64,000 nucleotides of DNA, taken from assembly GCF_900111515.1 (NCBI RefSeq), contig NZ_FOHS01000001.1, forward strand, positions 441,419 through 505,418, in the 5' to 3' direction. This document shows positions 43,794-51,599 of the stretch, piece by piece. The notes under the pieces were generated by a model. That model worked only from the letters and a program-made list of their open reading frames with translations, was not told the origin of the DNA and searched no databases. The translations under genes were made by a program, and so were the position numbers. How positions within the stretch are numbered: position 1 is the first letter of the stretch; each line of letters opens with the position of its first letter. The stretch comes from Hymenobacter actinosclerus (GTDB lineage: Bacteria > Bacteroidota > Bacteroidia > Cytophagales > Hymenobacteraceae).

Positions 43794-44415
43794 TGTCTTT
43801 TTTTGGCCTTGCATCAGCCCTTATGGTGAATGGAGAGTCTACAGGTAAGTTTGTTTCGGTAAAAAGGTCAGACATAATGACTCCTGAAAAGTCATTCGTT
43901 AAATTAAAAACTAGAGGGTCCTTACCTCTCACCACAGCCCAGACTTTATCAATCCCAGCATCAACAGCATCATTCACGTATCCTACATCAATGCATGTCA
44001 ACTCCTGAATGTTAAGTTCTGGAATAATCAGGGTTCCATTACGCCAACTTCTGACTTGCCTAGTAGGAATATTAGCTGACTTTAATCGTTTGTCAAGCTT
44101 TTTAAAACGTAATCCGATTTTATCGCCAATAATTACCAGGAACATTCGGTTTTTAGTATGAAATCTTACTTCATGTTCGCCTTGTAATTGTTCTTTGATA
44201 TGATTGACTACGTAGTCTCTTATGATGTTTGCACGAGTTGTCTTGGTCCAATCCACTATATGGTTGGCATGACGTTCTGAATACTGGTCATGCCCAAAGT
44301 GGATACATTGGTAGACAGTAGGTAAAACGTTTTTCAACTGCTCAGTAAGCCTTTCTCTCTTTCCCTCTACAGCAGGTATGAATTCGTAAAGTGAGGCGGT
44401 TTGGTTCTGGACCAT
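43771..44415 (-). CDS. Unknown 214-residue protein, partner of the HTH-ImmA protease
   Basis: 214 residues from ATG 44413-44415 (MVQNQTASLYEFIPAVEG). Not recognised. Mixed alpha/beta composition without membrane segments; notable stretches are TVYQCIHFGHDQYSERHANHIVDWTKTTRANIIRDYVV, a basic FKKLDKRLKSANIPTRQVRSWRN and a C-terminal VWAVVRGKDPLVFNLTNDFSGV. AT-rich like its partner, so both probably arrived together. The first position in the operon, overlap with the partner, and a strong autonomous promoter fit a toxin (or effector) whose partner is a sensor protease, but no activity can be assigned. Confidence 0.7.
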   Translation of the reverse strand: MVQNQTASLYEFIPAVEGKRERLTEQLKNVLPTVYQCIHFGHDQYSERHANHIVDWTKTTRANIIRDYVVNHIKEQLQGEHEVRFHTKNRMFLVIIGDKIGLRFKKLDKRLKSANIPTRQVRSWRNGTLIIPELNIQELTCIDVGYVNDAVDAGIDKVWAVVRGKDPLVFNLTNDFSGVIMSDLFTETNLPVDSPFTIRADARPKKDNGNQANI

Positions 44416-44445
44416 AGAATTGGGGGAACAGATGTTAGTGATAAT

Positions 44446-44478
44446 CAAAGGTAATAAATTGCTTTGAAAATTTCCAAA
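44446..44478 (-). promoter_or_regulatory. Promoter of the ImmA island operon
   Basis: Minus strand TTTG (44475-44478), exactly 21-nt spacer, TACCTTTG (44446-44453), 30 nt before ATG 44415. Excellent match. Confidence 0.75.
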
Positions 44479-44492
44479 TTTATTTCCAAATT
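44471..44492. promoter_or_regulatory. Direct repeat, likely operator
   Basis: TTTCCAAATT occurs twice (44471-44480 and 44483-44492), 12 bp apart, about one helical turn. The first copy overlaps the -33 element. Probable binding sites for the HTH-ImmA protein encoded in the operon. Confidence 0.5.
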
Positions 44493-44495
44493 GCC

Positions 44496-45134
44496 TCACC
44501 CATCCAGCCGCCGCTGCAACTCCGCCAGCAGCAGGCCCACGTGGTAGCCGTCGGCCAGGCCGTGGTGGACGTTGACGGACACGGGCAGCAGCTGCCGGCC
44601 ACCCTCGGGGCGCAGGCGGCCGACCGATATTTTGGGGATGCTGTCGACGGCGGGGCGGGCGAAGGAGCGGGCGTGGGTGAGGCCGGTGAACGAGAGCCAG
44701 GGCAGGGCCGAGAAGTGGATGACGTCGGGGCGGCCGGTTTCGGGGCCCAGGCGCAGGCCGCTGCTGTGGCGCACGGCCGCGGCTTCGGCGGCCAGGCCGC
44801 GGCCGAATTCGTGCAAATCGGTGCTGTAGGGAATGAAGCTGAAGGCGAAGGTGTGGTCGGGCCGGGTGAGGATGGCCGACACGTTGATCTGGTCGTAGCA
44901 ATCCACCTCGTTGTGCTCGTTGATGCGGTAGCGCAGATTTTCCACGGTTTGCACCGCCGAGAGCGTGGCGTGCAGGTAGAGCTGAAAGAACGACACGCCC
45001 AGCTCCCGGGCCCTAGCGTAAGCGCGGGTGGCGTCTACGTCGGCCACGAGGCCAAAAAACGGCTCATCAAACTGCGAGAAGAAGGCGAAATGCTCCTGCC
45101 GGTTCCAGCCAGCCGGCTCGATGCGGTGTTTCAT
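44496..45134 (-). CDS. Chloramphenicol acetyltransferase-like protein
   Basis: 212 residues. CAT fold: N-terminal WNRQEHFAFFSQFDEPFFGLVADVDATRAY, the active-site motif VSVNVHHGLADGYHVGLLLAELQ (catalytic His and the DGxH element), and LPWLSFTGLTHA. Slightly shorter than CatA but complete. Chromosomal homologues in Bacteroidota are common and most are not proven resistance genes, so drug acetylation is only a possibility. High GC, unlike the adjacent island. Promoter TACCTTTG at 45212-45219. Confidence 0.85.
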   Translation of the reverse strand: MKHRIEPAGWNRQEHFAFFSQFDEPFFGLVADVDATRAYARARELGVSFFQLYLHATLSAVQTVENLRYRINEHNEVDCYDQINVSAILTRPDHTFAFSFIPYSTDLHEFGRGLAAEAAAVRHSSGLRLGPETGRPDVIHFSALPWLSFTGLTHARSFARPAVDSIPKISVGRLRPEGGRQLLPVSVNVHHGLADGYHVGLLLAELQRRLDG

Positions 45135-45140
45135 GGGTTG

Positions 45141-45297
45141 GTATTGGGTAGTTGGTAGTGAGTAGTGAGATGCTTACAATCCCTCTTTCGTATGCTGGCG
45201 AAAGGGGGGCGCAAAGGTAACTTCGCGCCCTGGGCTGCTACTGGTCCGGTACCCTGGCTGTTTTCAGTCTCACTACCCACTACCAACTACCTACTAC
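45141..45297. repeat. Inverted repeat between divergent CAT-like and HAD genes
   Basis: Arms 45141-45170 and 45268-45297 match at 27 of 30 positions; built from GGTAGTTGGTAGTG-type words. The CAT-like gene's promoter box lies in the loop, so one arm is transcribed in its leader. Confidence 0.75.
45212..45219 (-). promoter_or_regulatory. -7 box TACCTTTG for the CAT-like gene
   Basis: Minus-strand TACCTTTG, predicted start near 45205, giving a leader of about 70 nt that includes the left arm of the repeat. Confidence 0.5.
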
Positions 45298-45303
45298 AAA
45301 CCT

Positions 45304-46005
45304 ATGCCCCGCCTGATTGCCTTCGACGCCGACGATACGCTCTGGCCCAACCAGCCCCACTTTGATGCGGCCGAGGCCCGCCTGCACGAGCTGCTGGCCC
45401 ATTACGGCACCCCGCAGCAGTTCACCGACCAGTTTTTTGCCGTGCAGCGCCAGAACCTGCCGCTGTTCGGCTACGGGGCCAAGCCCTTCATGCTCGGCAT
45501 GATCGAAACCGTGCTCCAGCTCACCGACGGGCAGATTACGGGCCAGGAAATCCAGCACATCCTCGACCTGGGCAAGCGCCTGCTCGACTACCCCATCGAG
45601 CTGCTACCCGACGTGGCCGATACGCTGGCCGCCATCAAAGCCCAGGGCCCGCCGCTGATGCTGCTCACCAAGGGCGACTTGTTCGACCAGGAAAGCAAGC
45701 TGGCCCGCTCTGGCCTCGGCGACCTGTTCGACCACGTCGAAATCGTGAGTGAGAAAAACGAGGGCACTTACCAGCGCATCCTCGACCGCCACAACGTGCG
45801 GCCCGAGGAGTTCGTGATGGTGGGCAACTCGCTCAAATCCGACGTGCTGCCGGTGGCCCGGCTGGGCGGCCACGCGGCCTACGTGCCCTACTACACTACC
45901 TGGGCAATGGAGCGCGTGTCGGAAGCCGAGCAGGCCGGCGTGGCGTTCCGCCAGATGCAGTCGGTGGCCGAGGTGCCGGCCTGGCTGCGGGAGCTGGCGG
46001 GGTAG
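45304..46005 (+). CDS. HAD family hydrolase
   Basis: 233 residues. HAD motif I LIAFDADDTLWPNQ (nucleophile Asp8, acid Asp10), motif II MLLTKGD, motif III Lys near SEKNEGTYQ, motif IV MVGNSLKSDVLPV. A helical cap is inserted after motif I. Likely a small-molecule phosphatase; substrate unknown. ATG 45304 directly follows the inverted repeat. Convergent with the next gene (4-bp gap). Confidence 0.88.
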   Translation: MPRLIAFDADDTLWPNQPHFDAAEARLHELLAHYGTPQQFTDQFFAVQRQNLPLFGYGAKPFMLGMIETVLQLTDGQITGQEIQHILDLGKRLLDYPIELLPDVADTLAAIKAQGPPLMLLTKGDLFDQESKLARSGLGDLFDHVEIVSEKNEGTYQRILDRHNVRPEEFVMVGNSLKSDVLPVARLGGHAAYVPYYTTWAMERVSEAEQAGVAFRQMQSVAEVPAWLRELAG

Positions 46006-46009
46006 GCTG

Positions 46010-46546
46010 CTACCGGGCCTTGCGTAGCAAATACACCACGCCGTCGGTGCCGAAGCTGCTCATCTGGGCTACCTCCCATCCATCTTCGGCGGCCAAGTTC
46101 AGGCTTTGCGTTATTTGGTCGGTGAGGGCTTTGGCGTGTTCAGAACTCATGCGGACGAATTTTTTTGTGTTTTCTATTAGCTCCTGATTCTGCTGCCGCT
46201 GCTCCTCCTGCTCCTTTTCCTCATACTTCCGGCGTTGTGCCAGCGTCATTTTCGTCAAATCAATAATATCGGCTGATGAGGTGGTAGAAACTTGCTGCGT
46301 CATACCACTACCAGAGCCACCCATCATCTGGGCCATCCGCTGCATGTAAGCCGTCGGAGCAGTTAGCATGATATCCGTTTGCCCGCGCATTGCCGGGCTG
46401 AAATGGCCTATGGGGCCAGACATTGTTTTACCTCCGTAATAAAACAACTGCATATATTGATACGCCGGCTTGGTCTGCGCTACGGCGGCCTGCGTGCTTA
46501 CCAGCAGCAGAAAAAGAAGCAGAAGGCGGGTTGCTTTTTGATACAT
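46010..46546 (-). CDS. Hypothetical exported protein
   Basis: 178 residues. Signal peptide MYQKATRLLLLFLLLVSTQAAVAQ. The mature part includes a Met/Ser/Gly-rich stretch (MQRMAQMMGGSGSGMTQQ), a charged coiled-coil helix (QRRKYEEKEQEEQRQQNQELIENTKKF) and an end, DGWEVAQMSSFGTDGVVYLLRKAR, similar to DUF4177-like domains. Not otherwise recognised. A TATGTTTG box lies 31 nt upstream. Confidence 0.65.
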   Translation of the reverse strand: MYQKATRLLLLFLLLVSTQAAVAQTKPAYQYMQLFYYGGKTMSGPIGHFSPAMRGQTDIMLTAPTAYMQRMAQMMGGSGSGMTQQVSTTSSADIIDLTKMTLAQRRKYEEKEQEEQRQQNQELIENTKKFVRMSSEHAKALTDQITQSLNLAAEDGWEVAQMSSFGTDGVVYLLRKAR

Positions 46547-46576
46547 GATAGAAATGAATCAGATGATTAACAGCGG

Positions 46577-46584
46577 CAAACATA
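46577..46584 (-). promoter_or_regulatory. -7 box TATGTTTG
   Basis: Minus-strand match to TAnnTTTG before the exported protein at 46010-46546; -33 spacing is off. Confidence 0.4.
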
Positions 46585-46611
46585 CCGGTTTACTGCGAAT
46601 AGACAGAAAGC

Positions 46612-46664
46612 AATTTGCCCATAACCAGCCGGCTCTTTGAAGCTCGCTGATTATGGGCAAAATT
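46612..46664. repeat. Inverted repeat downstream of uvrB
   Basis: AATTTGCCCATAA (46612-46624) and TTATGGGCAAAATT (46651-46664), one inserted A, 26-nt loop. Possible transcript end for uvrB. Confidence 0.6.
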
Positions 46665-46699
46665 GTAAGTACAAACACTTTATCCTTACACGATAAGGT

Positions 46700-48736
46700 T
46701 TAATCGCGCTTGGTTTTGAGCACCTGCTTGAGGGCGGCCAGCTCGTCGCGGAGCTTGGCGGCGGTGAGGAAGTCGAGGTCCTTGGCAGCGGCTTCCATCT
46801 TCTTTTCGGTTTGCTTGATGAGCTTCTCCAGGTCCACCTTGTTCATGGTGGATATCACCGGCTCGGCGGCAATGGACAGGGCCACGTCGCCGTCGGGGCC
46901 GGCATAGGCCGTGTTGTCCTGGATGCGGTAGTCCGAAAGCGAGGTCTGGCCCATGATTTCGGCGTGGCTCTTGCGCACCGTGCGGGGCGTGATGCCATGC
47001 TCCTGGTTGTAGGCCAGCTGGGTGGCGCGGCGGCGGTTGGTTTCGTCGATGGCCCGCTGCATCGAGCCCGTCATGCGGTCGGCGTACATAATCACCTTGC
47101 CCCGGTCGTTCCGGGCGGCGCGGCCCATGGTCTGAATCAGGCTGCGCTGGTCGCGCAGGAAGCCTTCCTTGTCGGCGTCGAGGATGGCTACCAGGCTCAC
47201 TTCGGGCAGGTCGAGGCCCTCGCGCAGCAGGTTTACACCAATCAGCACGTCGATTTCGCCCAGCCGCAGCTGGCGCAGTATTTCCACCCGGTCCAGCGTT
47301 TTCACGTCGGAGTGCACGTAGCTGGACTTGATGCCCAGGCGCTCCATGTACTTTTGCAACTCCTCGGCCATGCGCTTGGTGAGGGTGGTCACCAGCACCC
47401 GGTCGCCCATCTTCACGCGGTTGTCCACTTCGTCGAGCAGGTCGTCGATCTGGTTGGTGCTGGGGCGCAGGTCGATTTCGGGGTCGAGCAGGCCGGTGGG
47501 GCGGATGATCTGCTCCACGATGATGCCGTTGGCCTGGGTTAGCTCGTAATCGGCGGGCGTGGCACTCACGAACACGGCCTGGCGGTACATGCTCTCGAAC
47601 TCGTTGAACGTGAGCGGGCGGTTGTCGAAGGCCGAGGGCAGGCGGAAGCCGTACTCAATCAGCGCGGTTTTGCGGCTCCGGTCGCCGCCCCACATAGCCC
47701 GGATTTGCGGCATGGTGGCGTGGCTTTCGTCTACTACCAGCAGGTAGTCGTCGGGGAAGTAGTCGAGCAGGCAGAACGGGCGGGTGCCGGGCTGGCGGCC
47801 ATCGAAATAGCGCGAGTAGTTCTCGATGCCCGAGCAGTAACCCAGCTCCCGGATCATCTCCAAATCAAACTCGGTGCGCTCCATAATGCGCTTGGCTTCC
47901 GAGTCGCGGCCCTCCTTCTCGAAGTAGGCGTGCTGCTGCACCAAATCGTGCTGAATTTCCTTGATGGCCTGATTGAGCGTGTCTTTGCCGGTCACGAACA
48001 GCTGGGCCGGGTACAGGGTCACCGATTTCTCGTCGGCCAGCTTCTTGCCGCTCGTGGGGTCGATGCGGTGGATGGCTTCGATTTCGTCGCCGAAGAAAAA
48101 CAGCCGGTAGGCATAGTCGGCGTAGGCCGGAAACACATCCACGGTGTCGCCCTTCACCCGGAACGTGCCGCGGGTAAACTCCACCTCGGTGCGCGAGTAC
48201 AGAATCTGCACAAACTGGTAGAGCAGGTTGTTGCGGGAGTAGCGCAGGCCGGGGGCCATGAAAATCACATTTTTGCTGAATTCCTCGGGGTTGCCGATGC
48301 CGTAGATGCACGACACCGAGGCAATGACAATCACGTCGCGCCGGCCCGAGAGCAGCGTGGAGGTGGTGTGCAGCCGCAGCTTCTCGATTTCCTGGTTGAT
48401 GGCCAGGTCTTTCTCGATAAACACGTCGGAGGAGGCAATGTAGGCCTCGGGCTGGTAGTAGTCGTAGTAGCTGATGTAGTACTCGACGGCGTTGTTGGGG
48501 AAGAACTGCTTGAACTCGCCGTAGAGCTGGGCGGCCAGGGTTTTGTTGTGGCAGAGCACCAGCGCGGGCTTGCCGGTTTCGGCAATCACGTTGGCCATGG
48601 TAAAGGTTTTGCCCGTGCCGGTGGCCCCGAGCAGCACCTGGGCCGGCTCGCCGTTGTTTACGCCTTCCACGAGTTGTTTGATGGCCTTGGGCTGGTCGCC
48701 GGTGGGCTGGAATTCCGAGGTAAGCTGGTAGTTCAT
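46700..48736 (-). CDS. uvrB: UvrABC excinuclease subunit B
   Basis: 678 residues, full length. UvrB verifies DNA damage delivered by UvrA and loads UvrC. Walker A VLLGATGTGKTFTMANV near residue 40, beta-hairpin region YYDYYQPEAYI, helicase motif VDESHATMPQ, motif VI TMGRAARN, and the C-terminal UVR domain (VDLEKLIKQTEKKMEAAAKDLDFLTAAKLRDEL) that contacts UvrC. Single gene. The region upstream contains repeated GCAGAGGTACGC words. Confidence 0.98.
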   Translation of the reverse strand: MNYQLTSEFQPTGDQPKAIKQLVEGVNNGEPAQVLLGATGTGKTFTMANVIAETGKPALVLCHNKTLAAQLYGEFKQFFPNNAVEYYISYYDYYQPEAYIASSDVFIEKDLAINQEIEKLRLHTTSTLLSGRRDVIVIASVSCIYGIGNPEEFSKNVIFMAPGLRYSRNNLLYQFVQILYSRTEVEFTRGTFRVKGDTVDVFPAYADYAYRLFFFGDEIEAIHRIDPTSGKKLADEKSVTLYPAQLFVTGKDTLNQAIKEIQHDLVQQHAYFEKEGRDSEAKRIMERTEFDLEMIRELGYCSGIENYSRYFDGRQPGTRPFCLLDYFPDDYLLVVDESHATMPQIRAMWGGDRSRKTALIEYGFRLPSAFDNRPLTFNEFESMYRQAVFVSATPADYELTQANGIIVEQIIRPTGLLDPEIDLRPSTNQIDDLLDEVDNRVKMGDRVLVTTLTKRMAEELQKYMERLGIKSSYVHSDVKTLDRVEILRQLRLGEIDVLIGVNLLREGLDLPEVSLVAILDADKEGFLRDQRSLIQTMGRAARNDRGKVIMYADRMTGSMQRAIDETNRRRATQLAYNQEHGITPRTVRKSHAEIMGQTSLSDYRIQDNTAYAGPDGDVALSIAAEPVISTMNKVDLEKLIKQTEKKMEAAAKDLDFLTAAKLRDELAALKQVLKTKRD

Positions 48737-48835
48737 GCAGGCAAGTTAGGTAGCCTCTGGTAACTGCAATTGGGGCCCGTTGGTTCGGGGGGATGCACTA
48801 ATAGCTCCGGGCAGTGTTGCTGTAGCTTTCCCGCA

Positions 48836-48871
48836 GAGGTACGCAGAGGTTTGCGCAGAGGTACGCGGAGC
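48836..48871. repeat. Degenerate direct repeat upstream of uvrB
   Basis: The word CGCAGAGGTACGC and close variants occur about three times in tandem between the divergent-looking uvrB start and the terminator at 48882. Function unknown. Confidence 0.5.
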
Positions 48872-48881
48872 CGTTCAGCGA

Positions 48882-48924
48882 AACCAAAAGCCCGCTTCCT
48901 GAGGCAGGAAAGCGGGCTTTGGTT
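48882..48924 (-). terminator. Terminator of the gene at 48923-49495
   Basis: AACCAAAAGCCCGCTTCCTG with CAGGAAAGCGGGCTTTGGTT, about 19 of 20 paired, 3- to 4-nt loop; the arm reaches into the stop codon. Confidence 0.85.
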
Positions 48925-49495
48925 ATTCGTCAATGTCCTCAAACTGCAATTGGTGGCGGGCCTTGCTGATCGAAATCCGGTGGAAGGTGGGCGCATAGCC
49001 TGGTTTTCCGCTGGGCTTAAAGGATTCCCTGATGAATCCATCTTTCGTTTCGTAGTTCCTCACGCGCTCCGGGCCGGCGTAGCGGTTGGGGCCGCGAAGC
49101 AAACTCGCGCGGGAGCTGCTGTCGGCATGGAAGTCTTTCGACCGCTTGATCTGGCTTATCACCCGGTGTTTGTCTGGCTCCGAAATTTCCAGGCTGAAGG
49201 TGTGATAATAGTCCCCTATTCCGGACATCGACTTGTTGTTGAGCAACTCAAACTCATCCGTGAGCTCGATGCCGTGCTGCTGAATCAGGGCGCTGGCTTC
49301 GGTTTTCGTGAACAGCCGGTCTTCGAACCCTACCAACAGTACCAGCAGCCCTACCAGAACACTATAACCGACGGTCAGATACCTGGCGGCCCTGGGGTGG
49401 CCGGCTCGCCTGGGTACAAAATAGAGCAGTAACCCAATGCCGATGGGGATTCCAGCGCAAACAAGCAGCAGAAGGAAGAAAAGCGGGTCCGGCAT
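48923..49495 (-). CDS. Hypothetical protein with two N-terminal membrane helices
   Basis: 190 residues from ATG 49493-49495 (MPDPLFFLLLLVCAG). Helices LFFLLLLVCAGIPIGIGLLL and YLTVGYSVLVGLLVLLVGF, then a soluble domain of about 120 residues (EDRLFTKTEASALIQQHGIELTDEFELL ... YYHTFSLEISEPDKHRVISQI). Resembles no family I can name. A longer open frame upstream overlaps the next gene and is rejected. Confidence 0.65.
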   Translation of the reverse strand: MPDPLFFLLLLVCAGIPIGIGLLLYFVPRRAGHPRAARYLTVGYSVLVGLLVLLVGFEDRLFTKTEASALIQQHGIELTDEFELLNNKSMSGIGDYYHTFSLEISEPDKHRVISQIKRSKDFHADSSSRASLLRGPNRYAGPERVRNYETKDGFIRESFKPSGKPGYAPTFHRISISKARHQLQFEDIDE

Positions 49496-49547
49496 AGTTC
49501 CGGCTTCAGTTGCTGAGGTACGAAAAGCCAACAGCGAAAAACGGCCC

Positions 49548-49919
49548 TTAGCGCGGGTCGCGCCAGATGAGGACGGGGTCGGTGGCGGTGGCGGCAAAAT
49601 CGGGGCAGCCACCGTCGCCCTTGCCGTTCAGGCCGCCGGCCGCCGCGCATACTACTTTGCCGCAGTTGTCGAACAGGTAGGCGTAGGCGCCCGGGCTGCC
49701 ACCGGTTACCAGGTACACGGTGCGGCCCTGGTAGGTGTACTGGGTTACTTCGGCGGCGGGGGTTTGTTTGGGCTTTTGCTTGAGCTGGTCGATGAGTTCA
49801 AGCGAAAAGTTGCCCCCGCAGTTGCCCGACGTAGGTAATACCTCGTCGTCCGTGACCGAGCAGCCCGCGGTGCTCAGCGCCAGCCCAGCTGTCAGCAATA
49901 GGAGGATAAAACGATTCAT
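49548..49919 (-). CDS. Small lipoprotein (DUF6970-like)
   Basis: 123 residues. Lipobox STAGCS. The body LELIDQLKQKPKQTPAAEVTQYTYQGRTVYLVTG ... DNCGKVVCAAAGGLNGKGDGGCPDF has four Cys and a GKGDG motif. This pattern is common in small Bacteroidota lipoproteins that I recall as DUF6970. Function unknown. Same strand as, and 52 nt before, the membrane protein at 48923. Confidence 0.7.
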   Translation of the reverse strand: MNRFILLLLTAGLALSTAGCSVTDDEVLPTSGNCGGNFSLELIDQLKQKPKQTPAAEVTQYTYQGRTVYLVTGGSPGAYAYLFDNCGKVVCAAAGGLNGKGDGGCPDFAATATDPVLIWRDPR

Positions 49920-50042
49920 GGCAAGCTAAAAGAGTACGCGTTGGGCCATACTACGGAACATTTGGGACGGCGAAGAAAGCCAGGCTCTCATTCAGCGGAT
50001 TCCTCTCCAAACAACGGCCCGGCTCTTCTCTCAAGGTAAAGC

Positions 50043-51599
50043 TTATTGGACTACCGACATCACCTTGGCGCTGCCGAACTCGATGGTTGCTTCTACGCCC
50101 AGGCTGTAAGGGCGGGTTTGGCGGGCCGCGCGCTGGCTGGGGTTGGCATTGAGCGGCGTGATAAACACCTCGGCGCTGGGGCCCACAGTTACGTTCCAGG
50201 TAGAAAGTACCGGCTGGTAGCGCACGCCCCCGCCCAGGCGGCCCGAGGCAAACAGCGTCCGGTACGGCGACTCGGCCGAGCGGATATCGTAGCTGCGGGT
50301 AGCCTCGGGCGAGCCTTCCAGCTCCGAGCGGCTATTGATCAGCAGGCTGACTACGGCGCCGGCTTTGGCATACAGCGACAGGCCGGCTTTCTGCGAGCCA
50401 TAGCTCAGGCTTACGGGCACGGCCGCCGTGCGGTAGCGGTAGGAGGTAGGCCGGGCCGCAGAAGTGCTGGAGTTGCTGCCGGAAAAGCCCGCGCTGGAGT
50501 TGCGGTAGGTCGGCTGGGCGAAGAAATCGGGTGCTTCGCTGCCCACCTGCTTGCCGTCGAGAAAGCCGAACGAGGTGGCCGAGGACGCCCGGCTTTCGGC
50601 CCATTCGGCCCCGGTAGATACCGTCCAGTGGGGGTTGAGCTGGTAGGAGGCCGTGAGGGCAACGCGCTGGCTGGGGCCGGAGCGCAGGTTGCGGCGGTAC
50701 TCGCGCTCGGCATCTTCCTGGTAGTAGCTGCGCAACGCGTCGGTTACGGGGTCAGACTTGGTGCGGCCGTCGGCGCGCGAGAAGTTGATGTTGGGATTGA
50801 ACACGCTCAGGGCGTAGCCGCCCCCCACGCGCAGCCGCTTCCAGAGCTTGCCGGAAGCTTTGGGAGCCGGTTCGGGCGTGAGAACCGTGCGGATGGCCGG
50901 GGCTTCGGCCGGCGCCAGCAGCTGGCGCTGACCCGGGCGGCCCAGGCCCAGCCCGTCGCGCAAGTTCAGGTCGTCGAACGATACGGCCACGTTGCCCGGC
51001 TGGCCCCAGGCCGCCGAGCGGCTGCCCGGCAAGGCCAGCAAAGCCGGAGCCGAGTACGGAGCCCCGAAGGCTGCACCAGCATCTGCCCGCACCACGGCCG
51101 ACTCGTAACCGGCCGCAGCCAGGCCATCGAGGGTGCGCCGGGAACGGCCCGCGCCGTAAGCGCCAACCAGCTGCGCATCGGCACCGGCACCCGATGCCGG
51201 AGCCAGGCTGGTAAGGCGGTCGAGGTAGCTGGCGTCAACTCCTCCGGGCAGCGTCAGGCCCAGGCCCGACAAGCCAGCGGCGGGCGCAGTAGCCGTAGCC
51301 AGCACCGGACCGGCCGGCCGGCCCGACTGCGCCAGGTAAGCCCAGCTGGCCACGCCCAGCGCCAGCACCAGACAGGCGGCGGCGGCCCAGCGGTACACGG
51401 CGGCCCGCTGGCGGTACATGGCGTTCTGGCGCAGCATATCGGTGTGCTGCTGGGCTACCAGCTCGTGGTCGAGCTGGTCCCAGAAGTTGGCCCGCGGGCG
51501 CACCTCGGCCTCGGCCAGCTTCTGCCGGAACAGGTGCTCTAGGTCGCCGCTGGGGCGCCCGGGCTGGTGGTTATCAGATGGAGGATTAGCGGAGGCCAT
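50043..51599 (-). CDS. Sigma-factor partner: membrane-anchored N-terminus with C-terminal beta-barrel-like domain
   Basis: 518 residues. The cytoplasmic-type N-terminus (LEHLFRQKLAEAEVRPRANFWDQLDHEL) resembles anti-sigma proteins, followed by one membrane helix at about 70-91. A low-complexity Ala/Gly/Ser region follows (95-265). Residues 275-510 alternate as outer-membrane-type strands (LRVGGGYALSVFNPNI ... VALTASYQLNPHWTVSTGAEW ... VPVSLSYGSQKAGLSLYAKAG ... TVGPSAEVFITPL ... YSLGVEATIEFGS). Starts 14 nt inside the sigma gene's end, so translation is coupled. Probably an anti-sigma or envelope sensor; how one chain could span both membranes is unclear. Confidence 0.65.
   Translation of the reverse strand: MASANPPSDNHQPGRPSGDLEHLFRQKLAEAEVRPRANFWDQLDHELVAQQHTDMLRQNAMYRQRAAVYRWAAAACLVLALGVASWAYLAQSGRPAGPVLATATAPAAGLSGLGLTLPGGVDASYLDRLTSLAPASGAGADAQLVGAYGAGRSRRTLDGLAAAGYESAVVRADAGAAFGAPYSAPALLALPGSRSAAWGQPGNVAVSFDDLNLRDGLGLGRPGQRQLLAPAEAPAIRTVLTPEPAPKASGKLWKRLRVGGGYALSVFNPNINFSRADGRTKSDPVTDALRSYYQEDAEREYRRNLRSGPSQRVALTASYQLNPHWTVSTGAEWAESRASSATSFGFLDGKQVGSEAPDFFAQPTYRNSSAGFSGSNSSTSAARPTSYRYRTAAVPVSLSYGSQKAGLSLYAKAGAVVSLLINSRSELEGSPEATRSYDIRSAESPYRTLFASGRLGGGVRYQPVLSTWNVTVGPSAEVFITPLNANPSQRAARQTRPYSLGVEATIEFGSAKVMSVVQ

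Noticed and set aside
42552..44492. Integrated element using tRNA-Gly as attachment site
   Set aside because: No integrase and no copy of the tRNA 3' end was found at the far border; only composition suggests transfer.
44496..45134. Acquired chloramphenicol resistance gene
   Set aside because: Composition is host-like and no mobile element is linked; chromosomal CAT-like enzymes often lack this activity.
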